Positions 46,569 through 58,797 of a DNA stretch of 64,000 nucleotides are shown here, in pieces. Location: contig NC_016473.1 in the NCBI RefSeq assembly GCF_000226095.1, positions 2,604,001 through 2,668,000 on the forward strand, written 5' to 3'. The notes beneath the pieces were generated by a model that saw only the letters and a program-made list of their open reading frames with translations, was not told the origin of the DNA and did not search any database. The translations under genes were made by a program, and so were the position numbers. Position 1 is the stretch's first letter. Each line of letters opens with the position of its first letter. This DNA comes from Thermothelomyces thermophilus ATCC 42464. Taxonomy: Eukaryota > Ascomycota > Sordariomycetes > Sordariales > Chaetomiaceae.

Positions 46569-48576
46569 TCAATCCTCATCAGCCACTTTGTCAGACACCA
46601 TCTCTTTCGCGTTGTTGACAATTTTTTCAGGGGGACGCGCGGCAGCGGCTTCGGCAGACTCTGAATTGCTCATGCCCGGGATTGGCGGGAGCTGAGTGCT
46701 AGTGTCGTTGGGCACGGGGATTCGGATATCCTCCGGCGACCCGGGAATTGTCTTCGGATCGAGACCAGGAATGTGAATGCGTTTAGCCTCATTCTGATAG
46801 GCCGCCGGAATGATCTCAATGATCTCGTCTCGCGGGAATTTCAGCTTGGGAATGTCCATGGTACTGCAATGCATCAGATACGCGTACAAGACGCGCAAGA
46901 CGCTCTCGTGCGCAATGATCAAGAGGTCGTTCTGCTCGCGCTCCAGCTCTAGAATGATAGGCTCTAGCCTGACTGCAAGGTCGTGGTATGACTGTCTTGA
47001 GTTAGCCCTGCATCTTTCCGGGCTAATATAGAACAGCAAAGAGACGCAAAGTTCAGCATACCTCCGCGCGCGGATACCGATGGTGATAAGGATCCAGTTC
47101 GTGTTTCTCTACCTCCTCAGGGTACTTGAGGCGAATTTCGCGCTCTGACAGTTTTTCGCAAACGCCAGGGTTGATCTGGCTCATCTGAGATCGCGGCCGA
47201 ACCTTGTAACCCCTCTGGCGCAACGGTTCGGCAGTTTGCATAGTACGGTGTCGCGTGGATGTCCACACCGTCAGCGGCCGCAACGGCACATCGGGTTCGC
47301 CCCGATCGATGGCCGCCTGGCGCTCCTGCTCTCGGTGTCGGAGGAGTGTCTCTGTCATTTTCTCCGCATAAATTATGCCTTCCTCCGAGAGCGGAGCATC
47401 CGCCTTGTACGAGTCCTCGTCGGTCGCGGGGCCGGCGCGGACAAAGAAGGTCGTACGAAACTTGATGTGCAGGTTGGTCAAGTAAAAGACGATTCTGTGA
47501 GACAGGTAGTTGAAGCTGACATTGTTATAGAAGAACGCCTGTCCAGCATTGATCATCTTGACGTAGTTGAGCTCATCTTCGTTCATCGTTTCGAACACCG
47601 GAATCTTGGTCTCGATCCGCCTGAGGTAGTGTCTGGCCGCCTCATCGGGATCCATGCCGTGGAACTGAGAACGTTAGTGGTAGTAACCCTTGATGCCTTC
47701 TCACGGTGTAATGGAGCGGAGACTCACGTCAGGGGACGAGATCTTGACATTGCGCGCATTCTCTTGGAGGATTTCCTGATCGTCGACGTAGGATTCGATG
47801 AAGAGTGTCTACCGGCGTCCTGTCAGTACTAAACCCTCAAGTGACAACAGAGGGGAAAAAAATCCCACCTGAACATCATGCTTGGCGAATTCCTTTGCTA
47901 GAGCTCGGCGGCCGCTCGCAGTGGGGTTGACAGCATCGTAGATGGCGACCTGCCCGTTCTCGTGGTTCAGCCAGGCGTAGATGTCCTCTCTGCACTTTTT
48001 AAGAATTTTTTGGCGGAGCATCAGGGAGGCCGGGGACGCGTTAGGGAAGAAGTAGTCCTCAGGAACGAGACCGCCCTCGACTGTGGCGCGGCGATAGTCG
48101 CCCAGATGGAAGATGCGAGTCTTGACACCAAGCCTAGAGTGGATGAGTACCTGTGACATTCCGGAGAGCAGGGACGGTACTAACCACGAAAGATAGCGAG
48201 CCATTGAGACACAGATGTGTCTGGACGCTGATTTAGCTTGAATGCCGCTGTGTAATCGTCGGGGGTTTCCTCACGTCTTTCCGCGGGCGGGAAGGCCGAC
48301 CATGACGATAGCGATCCGCCCTGAGTGGAACAGTCTGCCAGACATAGTGCTGTACAGCTGTGCCGGCGCCAAGTTGCCCTGATCATCGGGAACATCATGG
48401 ATACCGTCAATAAAAGTCGAGCTCTTGCGTCGATATCGCGGCGCGCTGGCTGCGATCTTAGCGGTCCTACAACCGTCAGCGGCGGGTTGATCTAAACACT
48501 TCCTCGTCTCATGAGGTTCGATGCTGGGGTGGATTACAGCAGCGTATCCATGGCGGGCGATGCCTGAGCCAGACAA
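46569..48576 (-). CDS. 6-phosphofructo-2-kinase with degenerate fructose-2,6-bisphosphatase domain
   Basis: Exons with firm borders: ...-48275, 48220-48185 (36 nt), 48133-47869, 47808-47728, 47664-47062 and 46991-46569. The kinase half has the P-loop GLPARGKT and the conserved WLGVKTRIFHLGDYRR and VAIYDAVNPT blocks. The phosphatase half follows (FFVRAGPATDED, WTSTRHRTMQTAEPL, NPGVCEKLSEREI, LLIIAHESVLR). The catalytic His of the RHG motif is replaced (RAG), so bisphosphatase activity is probably lost, while the second histidine (AHESVLR) and the CEKL glutamate remain. Expected product: fructose 2,6-bisphosphate, the activator of glycolysis. The 5' end is unresolved. The frame is open up to 48576 and encodes the conserved RYRRKSSTFIDGIHDVPDDQGNLAPAQLYST block, but has no ATG before the P-loop region, so an upstream exon is expected. 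Confidence 0.85.
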
Positions 48577-50214
48577 GTTGCGGAATCAGTGAGATACGAG
48601 CTGGAGTCGGTGGGGATTCGATTGTTTTGTATGTGTCACCAACCCCAAGGGTGGGAGCTGCAGAAGGACAGTACTCGAACCGCTCACAGACCGATCGATC
48701 GGACCGTACTAGTGGCGGCGATAAAAGCGAACCAACAGAAGCAGCGGCCGCAATGCTCGTTTTCAGGAAGTGATGGCGATGTGCTATAACTTGAGTACGT
48801 ATGTGAGGATGCGAGATAAAAAGCCTCCGTAATGGCAAGCAGGATTGCCCCTATAGTCGGTCTCGCCCGGCAGCTGAGTGCTGGCACTGACACGCCTGGT
48901 GCACGAGACTGGGTACCAGGTGTTAAGGTACAGTTTTTAGCAGGATCCCCTTTCGGACTGACAAGGTTTAGCACTTTTCCTGAGAATCGTGGTCTCGAGG
49001 GCTGCTAAGACCAAGGACAAGGCAAACCGAATGGGCTCTGAATTACACGTTAATGCCGGCTTCAGGAATGTATGTTGGCTTTGAGGTTCGGGTTAGACCG
49101 GGGCAAATCGGCCGTGCTCCAGTAAGTTGCTCCGTACGGATTACATGTGGTGCCGTTTTCGTGTGACCAACCATGCTGAGGGCATGTGGGGACCTTAGCG
49201 TACGGGATAACGGATCTGTACGGACTACATAGTACTTGTAGTCATACACTACGGGCTGACAAAGACAAAGGTGGTGTATGTACCCATTTCATACCTACCT
49301 TACCTTATACCATCTTAGTTTTGAAGCTACGAATCTACACCCAATAAAGAATTAGGCAATAAACTTCTGAGCTCTTGTTGTGAGGTCGGTTAATTCGGAC
49401 AACTCACTGCTGTGTTCTCAAAGTACGAAGTTCCGCAGTCTTAAGGTAACTACTGTGTACTAGTGTAAAGCAACTAACCTGCTTGTTAGCTGAACTAAGC
49501 TAGACTGCGGTGGCCATATCAAGCCGGAAAGCATCGACTTGTGCTTCGCAGACACCTGTTGAGCAATCCGCACCTGTTGTGGATGGTGCTGTATCCCCAG
49601 GGCGGTCAGGTATTGACTTTTCTGGTAGTTCATACGAGCGCAGACGTTCTTGTTTGTATGTACGGATTACAGTACATGCCTTCATCAAGTGTCAAAGCGT
49701 CATGATTCTCACGCCGCTTGACCCCCTGGACACCGGTATTTACCTACCTCACCCAATGAACTCTTGGTATGCGAATTGCATGCTTGTACTTGTTTGTAGG
49801 AGCAGGTATGTATGTACATACATACATACATACGGAGTAGTTAGGTAATGAATCCCAACTCCTTGGATCCTGGAGGCACCTTGGCAAGTGGCCCGCCGGC
49901 CCGCCCCACAGGCGAGCGCATGGACCATGCAAACCAGGCTGGCGTCCTCTGGATCGGACCGTGAAATTTTTGGACCAGCTTCAAGTTCAGTTCTTTGTAA
50001 CAGCGAAACAGCAGCCCCGGCTCAAGTGTCCCCGACATCGAGAGCCACCTCCCCGTCGATCGCGCCGGCAAATACATGCAAGTCGGCAAAGAGAATTAGA
50101 TCTTCTTGCTGTCGGTTACTGGCCTAGACCACCGCTTGATCACGCGAACTCCTCACGACACAGCATTGAAGCGACCCGCGCACTGCCGCGACCCAAACTG
50201 CCATCACCATAGCC
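48577..50214. promoter_or_regulatory. Long divergent intergenic region, PFK2 / tom40
   Basis: About 1.6 kb, AT-richer at 49240-49500. It is dense in the recurrent motif: CTCCGTACGGATTACA (about 49130-49145), GTACGGACTACA (about 49217), GTACGGATTACAGTACA (about 49660) and TACGGAGTAG (about 49831), the last following a TATG/CATA microsatellite (about 49806-49832). A missing 5' exon of PFK2 may lie at the left. No complete gene was recognised. Confidence 0.45.
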
Positions 50215-51588
50215 ATGGCGTCCACTTCCGATGCGCCGCTCGCGTTCTTGCGCAAAAACCCCGTGTTTTCCGGTCTCTCAGATGTTTATAACGCCTTTCA
50301 AGAAAAGAGGGAAAAGTTGGGATTGCCGAATCCCGGGTTAGTAGAAAACGTCGCCAAGGGTACGTCACAGACGGGCACGATCCAGCCCCCAGAGAGAACA
50401 TCGGGTTGTTGCCGCTGGCTCTGGAGTCTTATATTTCTTCTAAGAAAACACTGCTAACTAATCTGGCAGAGGTCCAGCGCGATGTTCTCACCACGAACCT
50501 GATGTTCTCCGGTCTCCGGGCCGACCTCACAAAGGCCTTCAGCTTCAACCCCTTGTATGTGTTTTTCGCAAATAGCGGAGGAATCGCATCTCGACTCCCG
50601 CCGTGTCATTCTCAACTTCTTGTACATTGCTGATGGGAGCCAAGATTCCAAGTATCTCACCAGTTCGCTATGGGCGAGCGGTTGAGTCCCTACACATTCG
50701 CCGCTCTCTACGGTACTAGCAAGGTATGCAGCCTTTTTACTCGCGAGGACATCGGGATGTCGCCTATCTAACAACCATTCAGGTGTTTGCGCAAGGCAAC
50801 ATTGATGACCAGGGCTCGCTTTCGGCCACGTTCAACTGGAGATGGAACAATTCCTTCGTCACGAAGTCGCGCTTCCAGATCGCACCTGGCGCCACTGGCC
50901 AAGACATGGCCCAGTTCGAGAACGAGTACCTCGGCAGGGATTTCACCGCTACGCTGAAGGCACTCAACCCCTCCTTTCTTGAGGGTGGTTTGACCGGCAT
51001 CTTCATTGGCCAATACCTCCAGTCCGTTACACCTAAGCTCGCGCTCGGTTTGGAGGCCGTCTGGCAGCGCGCCGGCCTTACCCAGGGCCCGGACACCGCT
51101 GTTTCTTACGTTGCACGGTACAAGGCGGAGAATTTTATTGCCAGTGCCCAGTTGCAGGCACAGGGTGCCCTCAACGCTTCCTACTGGCAGCGTTTGTCGG
51201 ACAAGGTCCAGGCTGGTGTTGACATGACCCTTTCTGTCGCCCCCAGTGGCGCCATGATGGGCGGCCTTACCAAGGAGGGCATCACCACGTTTGGTGCCAA
51301 GTACGACTTCAGAATGTCGACTTTCCGTGCCCAGATTGATTCCAAGGGCAAGCTGAGCTGCCTGCTCGAGAAGCGGGTGGCTGCCCCCGTCATGATGACC
51401 TTCGCCGCCGATGTGGATCACTTCACTGTAAGCGAGGCTTCTCCGGCCTTTTAGGAGTCCCAGGCTAACCTCCTGAACAGCAACAAGCAAAGATTGGCGT
51501 TGGTATTTCCATTGAGGCCGGTGGCGAGGAGCTTCAAGAGCACCAGGACGCTACGGGCGCTCAGCCTCCTCCCAACATCCCCTTCTAA
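50215..51588 (+). CDS. tom40: Tom40, channel of the mitochondrial outer-membrane translocase
   Basis: Exons 50215-50359, 50470-50554, 50645-50723, 50783-51427 and 51481-51588 give 353 residues, close to Neurospora Tom40. An N-terminal helical segment ([34 protein letters not shown]) precedes the beta-barrel, which begins at [22 protein letters not shown]. Diagnostic strands include [36 protein letters not shown]. The last strand [13 protein letters not shown] carries the beta-signal read by the SAM complex. A Pro/Gln-rich tail ends the protein. It forms the general import pore for nuclear-encoded mitochondrial proteins. All introns are canonical; the start is in GCCATGG. Confidence 0.96.
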
Positions 51589-52806
51589 ATGACCACGCCA
51601 TTGTAACCGGCAGGACGACAAGACTCCAAGCTGTTCCGCACTCAGCCTCCCATCTTGTTCCGCTCCGCCTAGCCACGTTCCTATCGATCGCCTAATATTT
51701 GCCGAATCGGCCCTCTGGCTACCAACAGGGATACGTCGCCCTGCCCGCCGTCTCTCGCTCTCTCTCTCTCTGTCCTTCTTCTCATCGCCGCGTTCTGGCT
51801 GCCTTGGCAGGCGGTAGCAAACAGCACATGGTTCCTCGAAAACGGGTCGGCCCTACGTCTTGCATATCTGGCTTGTCACGAACGATAGATCTTCTCCCAT
51901 TCTTCAGATTAGTCCCACAACGGATGCCTGTCTGGGGAACAGGTCACCGGCCAAGGGGCAAATCAAACCTGTATTATAGAGTTGTGTGTTTGGGAAGGGG
52001 AAAGAGGAAGGTTCTCTCGCGGTTCCGGACGCGGTAGTGGGCAGAAAGAGCTGAGACGTTTGTCAGAAGGGGACCGGGAGTCCGGAGAATGTCCGGCGGA
52101 CTGACTTGCGTTCCACCCTTGGCCGCCTCCTTTCTCGAACCTAGCACTGGTGGCCCACGCTGTAGATATTACTGGCATGAACGAGATGTAAAAATAGCAC
52201 ATGCACACTAGTTAAACGCAGACTGCGAAACTCGGCCTTTGGCATCGCTAGTTGACTGTGTGACATGCGAGGATATTATTTCCGCGCCTCTTTATACATG
52301 ATCGTATCATGTCATGAATTAGACGGGGGAGGATCACGCACATCGCGGCCCCTTGAACTCTATATATGTATGGGGGTTCTATATATCTACATGGTTTCTA
52401 TTCGCTGACCTTCAGCGTTTCAATACATAGCTCTTACAGCGCTGCCAGACCCACGCTGTCCCTCACATCGGGCGCTTCCAGAGTCCCATGTCAGCAAAAC
52501 AATAGCGCCAACTACCAGGTTGGCTGCCCTTTTAGACCTTCTATTGCTATCCCGGAGACTTGTTTCCCTGGTATCACTGGCACAATGCAAACAAACCATC
52601 TAACCACCGGCCAATGCGCTGTTCTGCCCTGCCCTGCCCGGTTACAAACCAACGCCCAGTGCTTGAAACCCAGACCATCGCCGAATGCATTCGCTGACTT
52701 GCGATCCGCATGAACCTGAGATCCGAATAGAAAAAAAACACCGTCCCTAGCACTCTAGAAACCCGTCCCCTTAGGTCGTCAACCGCCTCCATATTCGCTG
52801 CTGCGC
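51589..52806. other. Intergenic region between convergent tom40 and the ubiquitin hydrolase
   Basis: About 1.2 kb. A CT microsatellite lies at about 51752-51772. Lower-GC DNA occupies 52160-52460. No gene was recognised. Confidence 0.5.
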
Positions 52807-55581
52807 TCACATCACGAGACACTCGCGGTCAGGCACACCCTCCTTTTCCTTACCCGCATTTTTGGCCTTCCCTTTCCCTTTCTCCTTTTTCTCCTCCCGG
52901 TCGCGGGTTTTGGATTTGTTCCTGGCCCTCTCCTCCTTTTTGTTGTGGTCGAAGGGATGCTGCTCCTTGTCTTTGTCCTTCCCACCGGCAGCTTCCTCTC
53001 CGTCTGCCGCGAGCCCCCCCTGTTCGATTGCTGATGCTTCTGAATTTGCCGCAGTACCGTTGGAGCCGCTCTCCCTGCTCTGTCTGCCAAAGCCGAATCT
53101 CGACATAGTAAGGCTTATTCGGCCCTCGCTTGCTTGGCTCGTGGGTCGAGACTTGCTAGCGCCAGTCTTGAACATCGCCGCTGCCCGCGAAAGCCGCGCT
53201 CCGGTACTCTCTTCCTGGGGGGTGGCGACCGGCGAGACGGCCTCGGAACTGACGGCAGAGTTGACATGCAGTGGGGGCTCAGAGAACGTGACGCTTCCGG
53301 CTCGTGAGCTGTTTATTTGATTGGCAAGTGAGCGCAGGTCGTCTTCGAAACTTAACCGCTGCGGCCGTTCAATTTCGGAACTGAGACGAATACGTGGGGC
53401 GGTGTGGGCGAGAGTCGCTGCCGGATCGAAATAGCCACTAGCCGACCTCGAGATTTGGCCCGCATCGGACACCGCTTCGGCGGTCGGTGTCCCGGGGCCA
53501 GTTGTTGTTGATTCAACGTAGCATGGAGGTTCTGTAACAGATCCATCGGTCGATGCGCTTGTTACGTCCACCATCGGCACGATCTGGTAGATCAAGACGT
53601 AGGGCATTTCTTCCTGGCGCCGCAGACACTCCTGAATGTCGTCTACGGGCTCAACCCGCCTCTCGACCGCTAGGTCGTCAAACCTGACCCATTGGGGTTC
53701 TTCGTAATCCGGAGGTGGGTCATGATCGTGCCTCCTGTTATCCGTTAAAAGTTTGGGCGCGACCCGAGCGTAGGCGATGTAATGCCCGCTGTGAATTGAT
53801 TCGCCTCGGTGACAGATGGCTGACTGCAAAACTAACTTGTACCCTTGACTTAGGCCGTTGGGGTCTTGGCCTTCTTTGGCATCGTCAACGACCATAAAGT
53901 GCGGGAGACGGAGGCTATCGGGAATATCGATGAAAGTGTTTAGTCGGATAGGCACACCATTCTCTGTCATGGTGTATCTTTTCAGGCAGATGGCGACGAC
54001 AGGGCGCTGATTGAAATGCCGAGCAAGCTCTATGTCGCTGCTCGGTGCGCTGCTTGAGCTCGCATTCCACGCTGCAAGAGGAGGAGTGAAGACGGCGTTA
54101 GCCTCCAAGATACCAACCAAGGGCACAACAGCACACAAGGACTCACGTATCAGTCGGTAGAACTGCCAAGCCGGAATTGTCACCGCTTTAACCACATTTG
54201 ATCCCGTCCGCCTGGCTCGCTGAAGAAGACTGCTTGTTTCAGGGTCTGTGGCGGGGCCATTCGAATCTTTCCCATCCACCACAAAGCGCTGTATGATGCT
54301 CGTTGACCTTGTCCTGGAGGATGCGACGGCATCGGACATCGAGGCGGAGACTGGTGATTGCACAATCTCTCCGTGAGTTGTCCACCGCCGCTGTAGCTGC
54401 GTGTTTTCCTTTTCGGCACGCGGAGTCTCGTCCCCATCTGCAGGGACCATCCGGATCGTGTTCTCCGGACTCAGTGTCGGCTTATCAGCGGCCTTATTTT
54501 CCTCAAGACTATCGCGTAGAACGTCAACTTTGTTGTTGAAGTATGCCTCCATGCAGTCCTCGAGTTTGATGCCCTTTCCTTCAGTATCGGGAGGTACTGG
54601 GAGGTTGAGGCACCTCTCATGGACGACCTTGTGATCATCGGCATCCCCTTTTCCTTGATGGAACAGGTCCACTTGAAGGGCGAGGAGGGGTAATTGAAGT
54701 GCATCAGCAATGAAGGCAAATGCTTCGGAAGTGTCCTGTTGCTCAAGAAGCGCGGCGTCTTTCCAGCCACACTCGGCTAAGGCAAGCTGTATGTGTTCCG
54801 TCTGCGAGAGCTCCGGTCAGCATGGAGCGGTAAGTAAAAGGAGGGAGCGCGTCGAACCATATCGGTGTGAATCAGCTTGCCGCTTCTGAGCATGTTGACC
54901 CATAACCTCAGCAAAGCGGCCAGCTTCCTTTGGGGCTCTCCTTCCAAGTCATTCTTCAGCATAGACTCGAATGCCGTAAGGTGGGCGAACATGGCGAACA
55001 GCAAAGAGTCGAGATAACACGTTACGTTCCCCCTGTTCTCGGCGCCGAGCATTTCGACATTGGGGTCGTATGGCTGTATTATCCCCGAAAACGCCTGCTG
55101 CTGGAGCTGAAGAAGCTCGACGGCCTTCTCGACGTTTCCCTTCGCGTAGCCTGAACGAAGCGATAGTCGGATGATGTCCTTGGTGACGGTGTGGTAGCCG
55201 AGTTCCTCCAAGCGCTTGGCTATGACCTCAACCTGTGTGTATGGTATTAATATCGCGACACTGGACTGCCAATTTTCTCCGCGCCCGTACCTTCGCCGAT
55301 TCTTTTTCTACCTCTTCCTTTTCCCTCTGCGACTGTTTTCCAGAATCCGACTTGAAGATAGAAAGCCATGATTCGGCAGTCAGCGGCCGTACCTAGCGAA
55401 TTGTTAGCGAGGAGAATTCCTGTTTCTTGGTAACAAAAGAAGAGGGAAGATGTTCTGGTAGGTTTCGTCCACGCACTTTACCGCCATCTTCGGATGACTT
55501 ATTGCGGCGATGGCCGTTCTTCTCCCGTACGCTGCGAAACTTCTTCGGCATGAGGGAGCTGGCCGCCTTCATCATCTCCAT
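52807..55581 (-). CDS. Ubiquitin carboxyl-terminal hydrolase (USP family) with C-terminal CaaX box
   Basis: Exons 55581-55477, 55392-55291, 55232-54858, 54801-54147 and 54071-52807 give 833 residues. A helical UBA-like stretch (about 70-118) precedes the catalytic Cys box RGNVTCYLDSLLFAMF (Cys near 141). The central QQDTSEAFAFIADALQLP block follows, then RPVVAICLKRYTMTENGVPIRLNTFIDIP, and the His box GESIHSGHYIAYAR with WVRFDD. The C-terminal ~200 residues are disordered and end in a Lys-rich run followed by DRECLVM. CLVM is a CaaX motif, predicting farnesylation and membrane attachment. It removes ubiquitin from unknown substrates; the precise USP subfamily is not assigned. The start is the most upstream ATG of a spliced Lys/Arg-rich exon and is only moderately certain. 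Confidence 0.85.
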
Positions 55582-57352
55582 CCTCGCTAATGACGGGTCA
55601 TTGAATGGATAGACAACCCAAGGCGCAGCCCTCCAAGTCACGACATGAAGATGCGTAGGCGGCACGGAGGCATGATCCAAAGAGTCAGGGTGGTCTCGCG
55701 ATTTGGGGCCAATGGCAAGACAGCTGATCGGAACAGAACAATACAATAGATATGAATCCGGGACGGTTGTCGGAAAGCAGGAGACGACGAGCAACGAAGC
55801 GCAGTGTTGGGCAATCAAGTCCGCCGTAAGAGTGGGGAGCTGAACCTAATTCTGGTACGCCTGGGCGTTGCAAGAGGGGTGGGTATGAGGGGCACTTAAG
55901 GCAAGCTCGCGAGATAGGCGGGACGGCCGTGGTTTGCAGGCTGCAAGCCGACAAGATCTCGTTAAGTGATCTTTCGAAGCCTGTTCGTGTCAACGTGCGT
56001 CAGGGCAACATCGGGCCGTCTAGAGTTCATCGCTAGCGACGAGCGCGTGGGAGGTCAAATGCGACGGTTTCGCGAACAACGGGGGGAAGCTCCGGCCAGT
56101 GATCAGGCAAGGACGCGCAGCCAACGAAATTGGGAACGGGCAAGGAGGGGCCCGAGGACGTGGTCTGCCACGACTCCGCCACGCCAATGGAACGTGGAAG
56201 CGCCCGCCCCAACAGAAAACTGGGTGCCAAATGGGTGGACATAACTAGTTACTTTCCTTTCCAAACATCGAAAGGAGCCAGATTTTCTGTACTCTGTCCT
56301 GATCATGATGACTCTTCTTCTTTGAAATACCCATTTTCCCTCGCTTTATTATCGGTCTTCTTCCTTTTTCTTCGACTCTGGTATTCTTAAAACCTCTCTG
56401 TTGTTCGCTTATCTGATTCCTTTCAACATTTTGCATCAACACTAGTAGGCCAACGTGGTCATTTGCCTGAGAAGTCACCCCTGTAGAGGGGCCCGGAGAA
56501 ATTACGAGCTTAGGCAGTTCGGGTTCATGTCCTGACCTCAACACATGACTGACCCTTTCGAGTAGGGAATAGTCATATTCTCCCACCGGATTCGCAGGAT
56601 TACAATTTGGTTATTTGTCGCATGGCGTCTCACGGATTATGCCTGGGTGAAATATGTTGCGTCCAGGACGCAAGGAGGGGGATTTCCAGTGTCTCCGTAG
56701 ATACGGAGGACGTCCCTGGGTACCCTCATAAGTACAGTACATAATAAGTAGGTGGGTGTTTGATGAGAGTATGTACTCCGTACATACATCCATACGTAGC
56801 CCACCAGGCACCTCGACGTAAATCTGTACAAGCTGTCAGGGCTTAGTTATCCGTACACCCTGTTCGTCCTCTCAAGGTTGCATCAAACTTAACCACGTTT
56901 TGATTTTGAAGCTGCAGTGCGTTCCTTCACCTGCGCCCCACACCCCTACCTCTTCCTCCCCCGCCAGTGACTCCCAAGGCCACGCGCTCCGCACCTGTTA
57001 TTGGGTCTGGGACCAGGCTGACGTCCCCGATGACTTTCAGCGTTGTACTCTGGATGGGTGCTGCATCCACAATGGTGTTGTTCTTACGTCGGCTTCAGAC
57101 TCAGTGGAACGAGTGGTATTCATTCGTTGGTGTTGGCGGCTTGGAACATCACGAAACGCTCGGCATGCCTCAGCACCTGGACCCTGCGGGCCGGAGGCGC
57201 CAAAGGCGACCTTACCCTATTGGATCGACCTCCGCTAGAGGATCCGCGGGCCCTCCAAAGTCCGGGCCGGGTCCTGGGTCCAGTTCCTGGTCTGGATGCT
57301 GCGTTTCGGCAACGACCTCCTGTGTGCCCACAAGTACTCCGTACGGATTACT
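55582..57352. other. Intergenic, with a possible gene remnant before the transposon
   Basis: About 1.8 kb. The part up to 56250 is promoter-like for the ubiquitin hydrolase. From about 56930 to 57330 a GC-rich stretch reads on the plus strand as a Ser/Pro-rich segment, a hydrophobic segment (MTFSVVLWMGAASTMVLFL), then RLQTQWNEWYSFVG. It may be the leftover of a membrane-protein gene cut short at the mariner-type element. ACTCCGTAC motifs occur at 56774 and 57336. Confidence 0.35.
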
Positions 57353-57900
57353 TACACCTCTTCCAGCATTATTAATCCTAGTGCGATACATGCCCCACTT
57401 TTTTCAATTCTTTTGCAAGCCACTTACACAATTCTCACACCATGTCACTCTCCTTATAATTTTCTATATGAAGGTACTTACAGATAAAATCCCCAGGTTG
57501 ACAGCCAAGTCAGCAAGGGATATCCTTTCGAGTATAGGAATCTAGGTCCTATAGTGGCCAGCTCGAAGCCCAGATTTGAGCCCTATTTATAATGTATGGC
57601 ACTGGATGAAGGATTGGCTTGAACATCGCTACGATGTTCAATCGCTGAGCCTTACAGGGCTTCGACTGGCTGTTCTGGAGGCGTGGGAGGCAGTGCCCCC
57701 CGAGTTTCTTCAGTGCCTGGCACACTCAATGCCCCGACGGCTTGAAAACCAGGAGGGAGAGACTGGGTATTGATACTTCTGTCTTATAGAAATTTGTATT
57801 GTGTTAGTTGTACCTAGACTTCTTGGCTACTTTTCTGATTTGCGTTAGTTGTGGGGCATGTATCGCACTAGTTAGGATTAATAATGCTGGAAGAGGTGTA
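57353..57900 (+). mobile_element. Internally deleted Tc1/mariner element with TIRs
   Basis: Inverted repeats of about 44-48 bp mark both ends. The left is 57355-57398 (starts CACCTCTTCCAGCATTATTA) and the right 57851-57898 (its reverse complement, differing by a 4-base indel). Both are flanked by TA, the target duplication of Tc1/mariner elements. At 57555-57773 the sequence encodes the C-terminal end of a Tc1-type DDE transposase (WPARSPDLSPIYNVWHWMKDWLEHRY ... AVPPEFLQCLAHSMPRR). The SPDL-P-I-x-NVWHWMK stretch, whose spacing carries the third catalytic acid region, is typical. At about 550 bp the element lacks most of the ~1 kb transposase gene, so it cannot move on its own. Well-matched TIRs suggest moderate age. 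Confidence 0.85.
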
Positions 57901-58797
57901 CTATAGTAAGAGCCGGCGTTGGCTACAGAATAACTAGTCTTTGTGTCCAAACTGTGTATGTATGAGTTGCATTGCAGGCTCACTCCCCCCCAGCACGAGT
58001 ACGCACGGGGCCGGATCGTCAGCGCACCAGGCCGCGCAATGCTTCAATTATTCATTGACCTCCGCAGGTAGCAAGCGAGGCAGCTGAGCAGCCTGACAAC
58101 CTGGTATGTCGCGCAGGTTGCCCAGAGATACCGAGTTGTGCGGCCGCTCCTCCCATTGTTTGCTATTATCCAACCACAGTTTAGGCTAGACTTCGCATGC
58201 AACTACCGGATACCGAGGTACGTTACCTACACTACCGATCTCAGATCTCAGAGGCGCATCCCCCAACGGTAGTTTCTGGTACGGAGTAAAGAGAGGCTGG
58301 CAACCTGGACTCGAGAGGGAGCGTAAGCCGATGAAAATTTGTTAAAACGCCGTTCCTAGAACCCTAGGATGGGAGACGGAAGAACCAAATCTCTACGCGG
58401 TAGGAAATTCAGGTAAGGTAACGTACTTTTCCATGCGCGATGGGTGTCAACCTGAAATGGTACGTTTTCGCTGTATGCCAACCCCGTTACAGCGCAGGTA
58501 GCGTAGTGTGCTCCCAAGCACTTGGTTCAAGCCACCTCCGCATTTTCGTAAGCCACACAGGGCTTGGCGCTCCGCACCGCTAAGTCGTAGCGGCGCCCAC
58601 CGTAGCCCGGGGACCGATGGACCTCGGCATGGGGCGGGTAATCGCACCAGCGACGGGCGAGGGTCGTCCGAGGCATTGATTGATTCAAACAACATCATAT
58701 ACCCATACACCCAGGTCTCTCCTCCATTTTGAGAGCGGGTTTCAATTCAATCCATCATAGAAAAAACAGACACAAAACAGACATCCACAATTTCACA
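57901..58797. other. Intergenic
   Basis: About 0.9 kb to the right of the mariner element, with a GTACGGAGTA motif at about 58279-58288. No gene was recognised. Confidence 0.45.
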
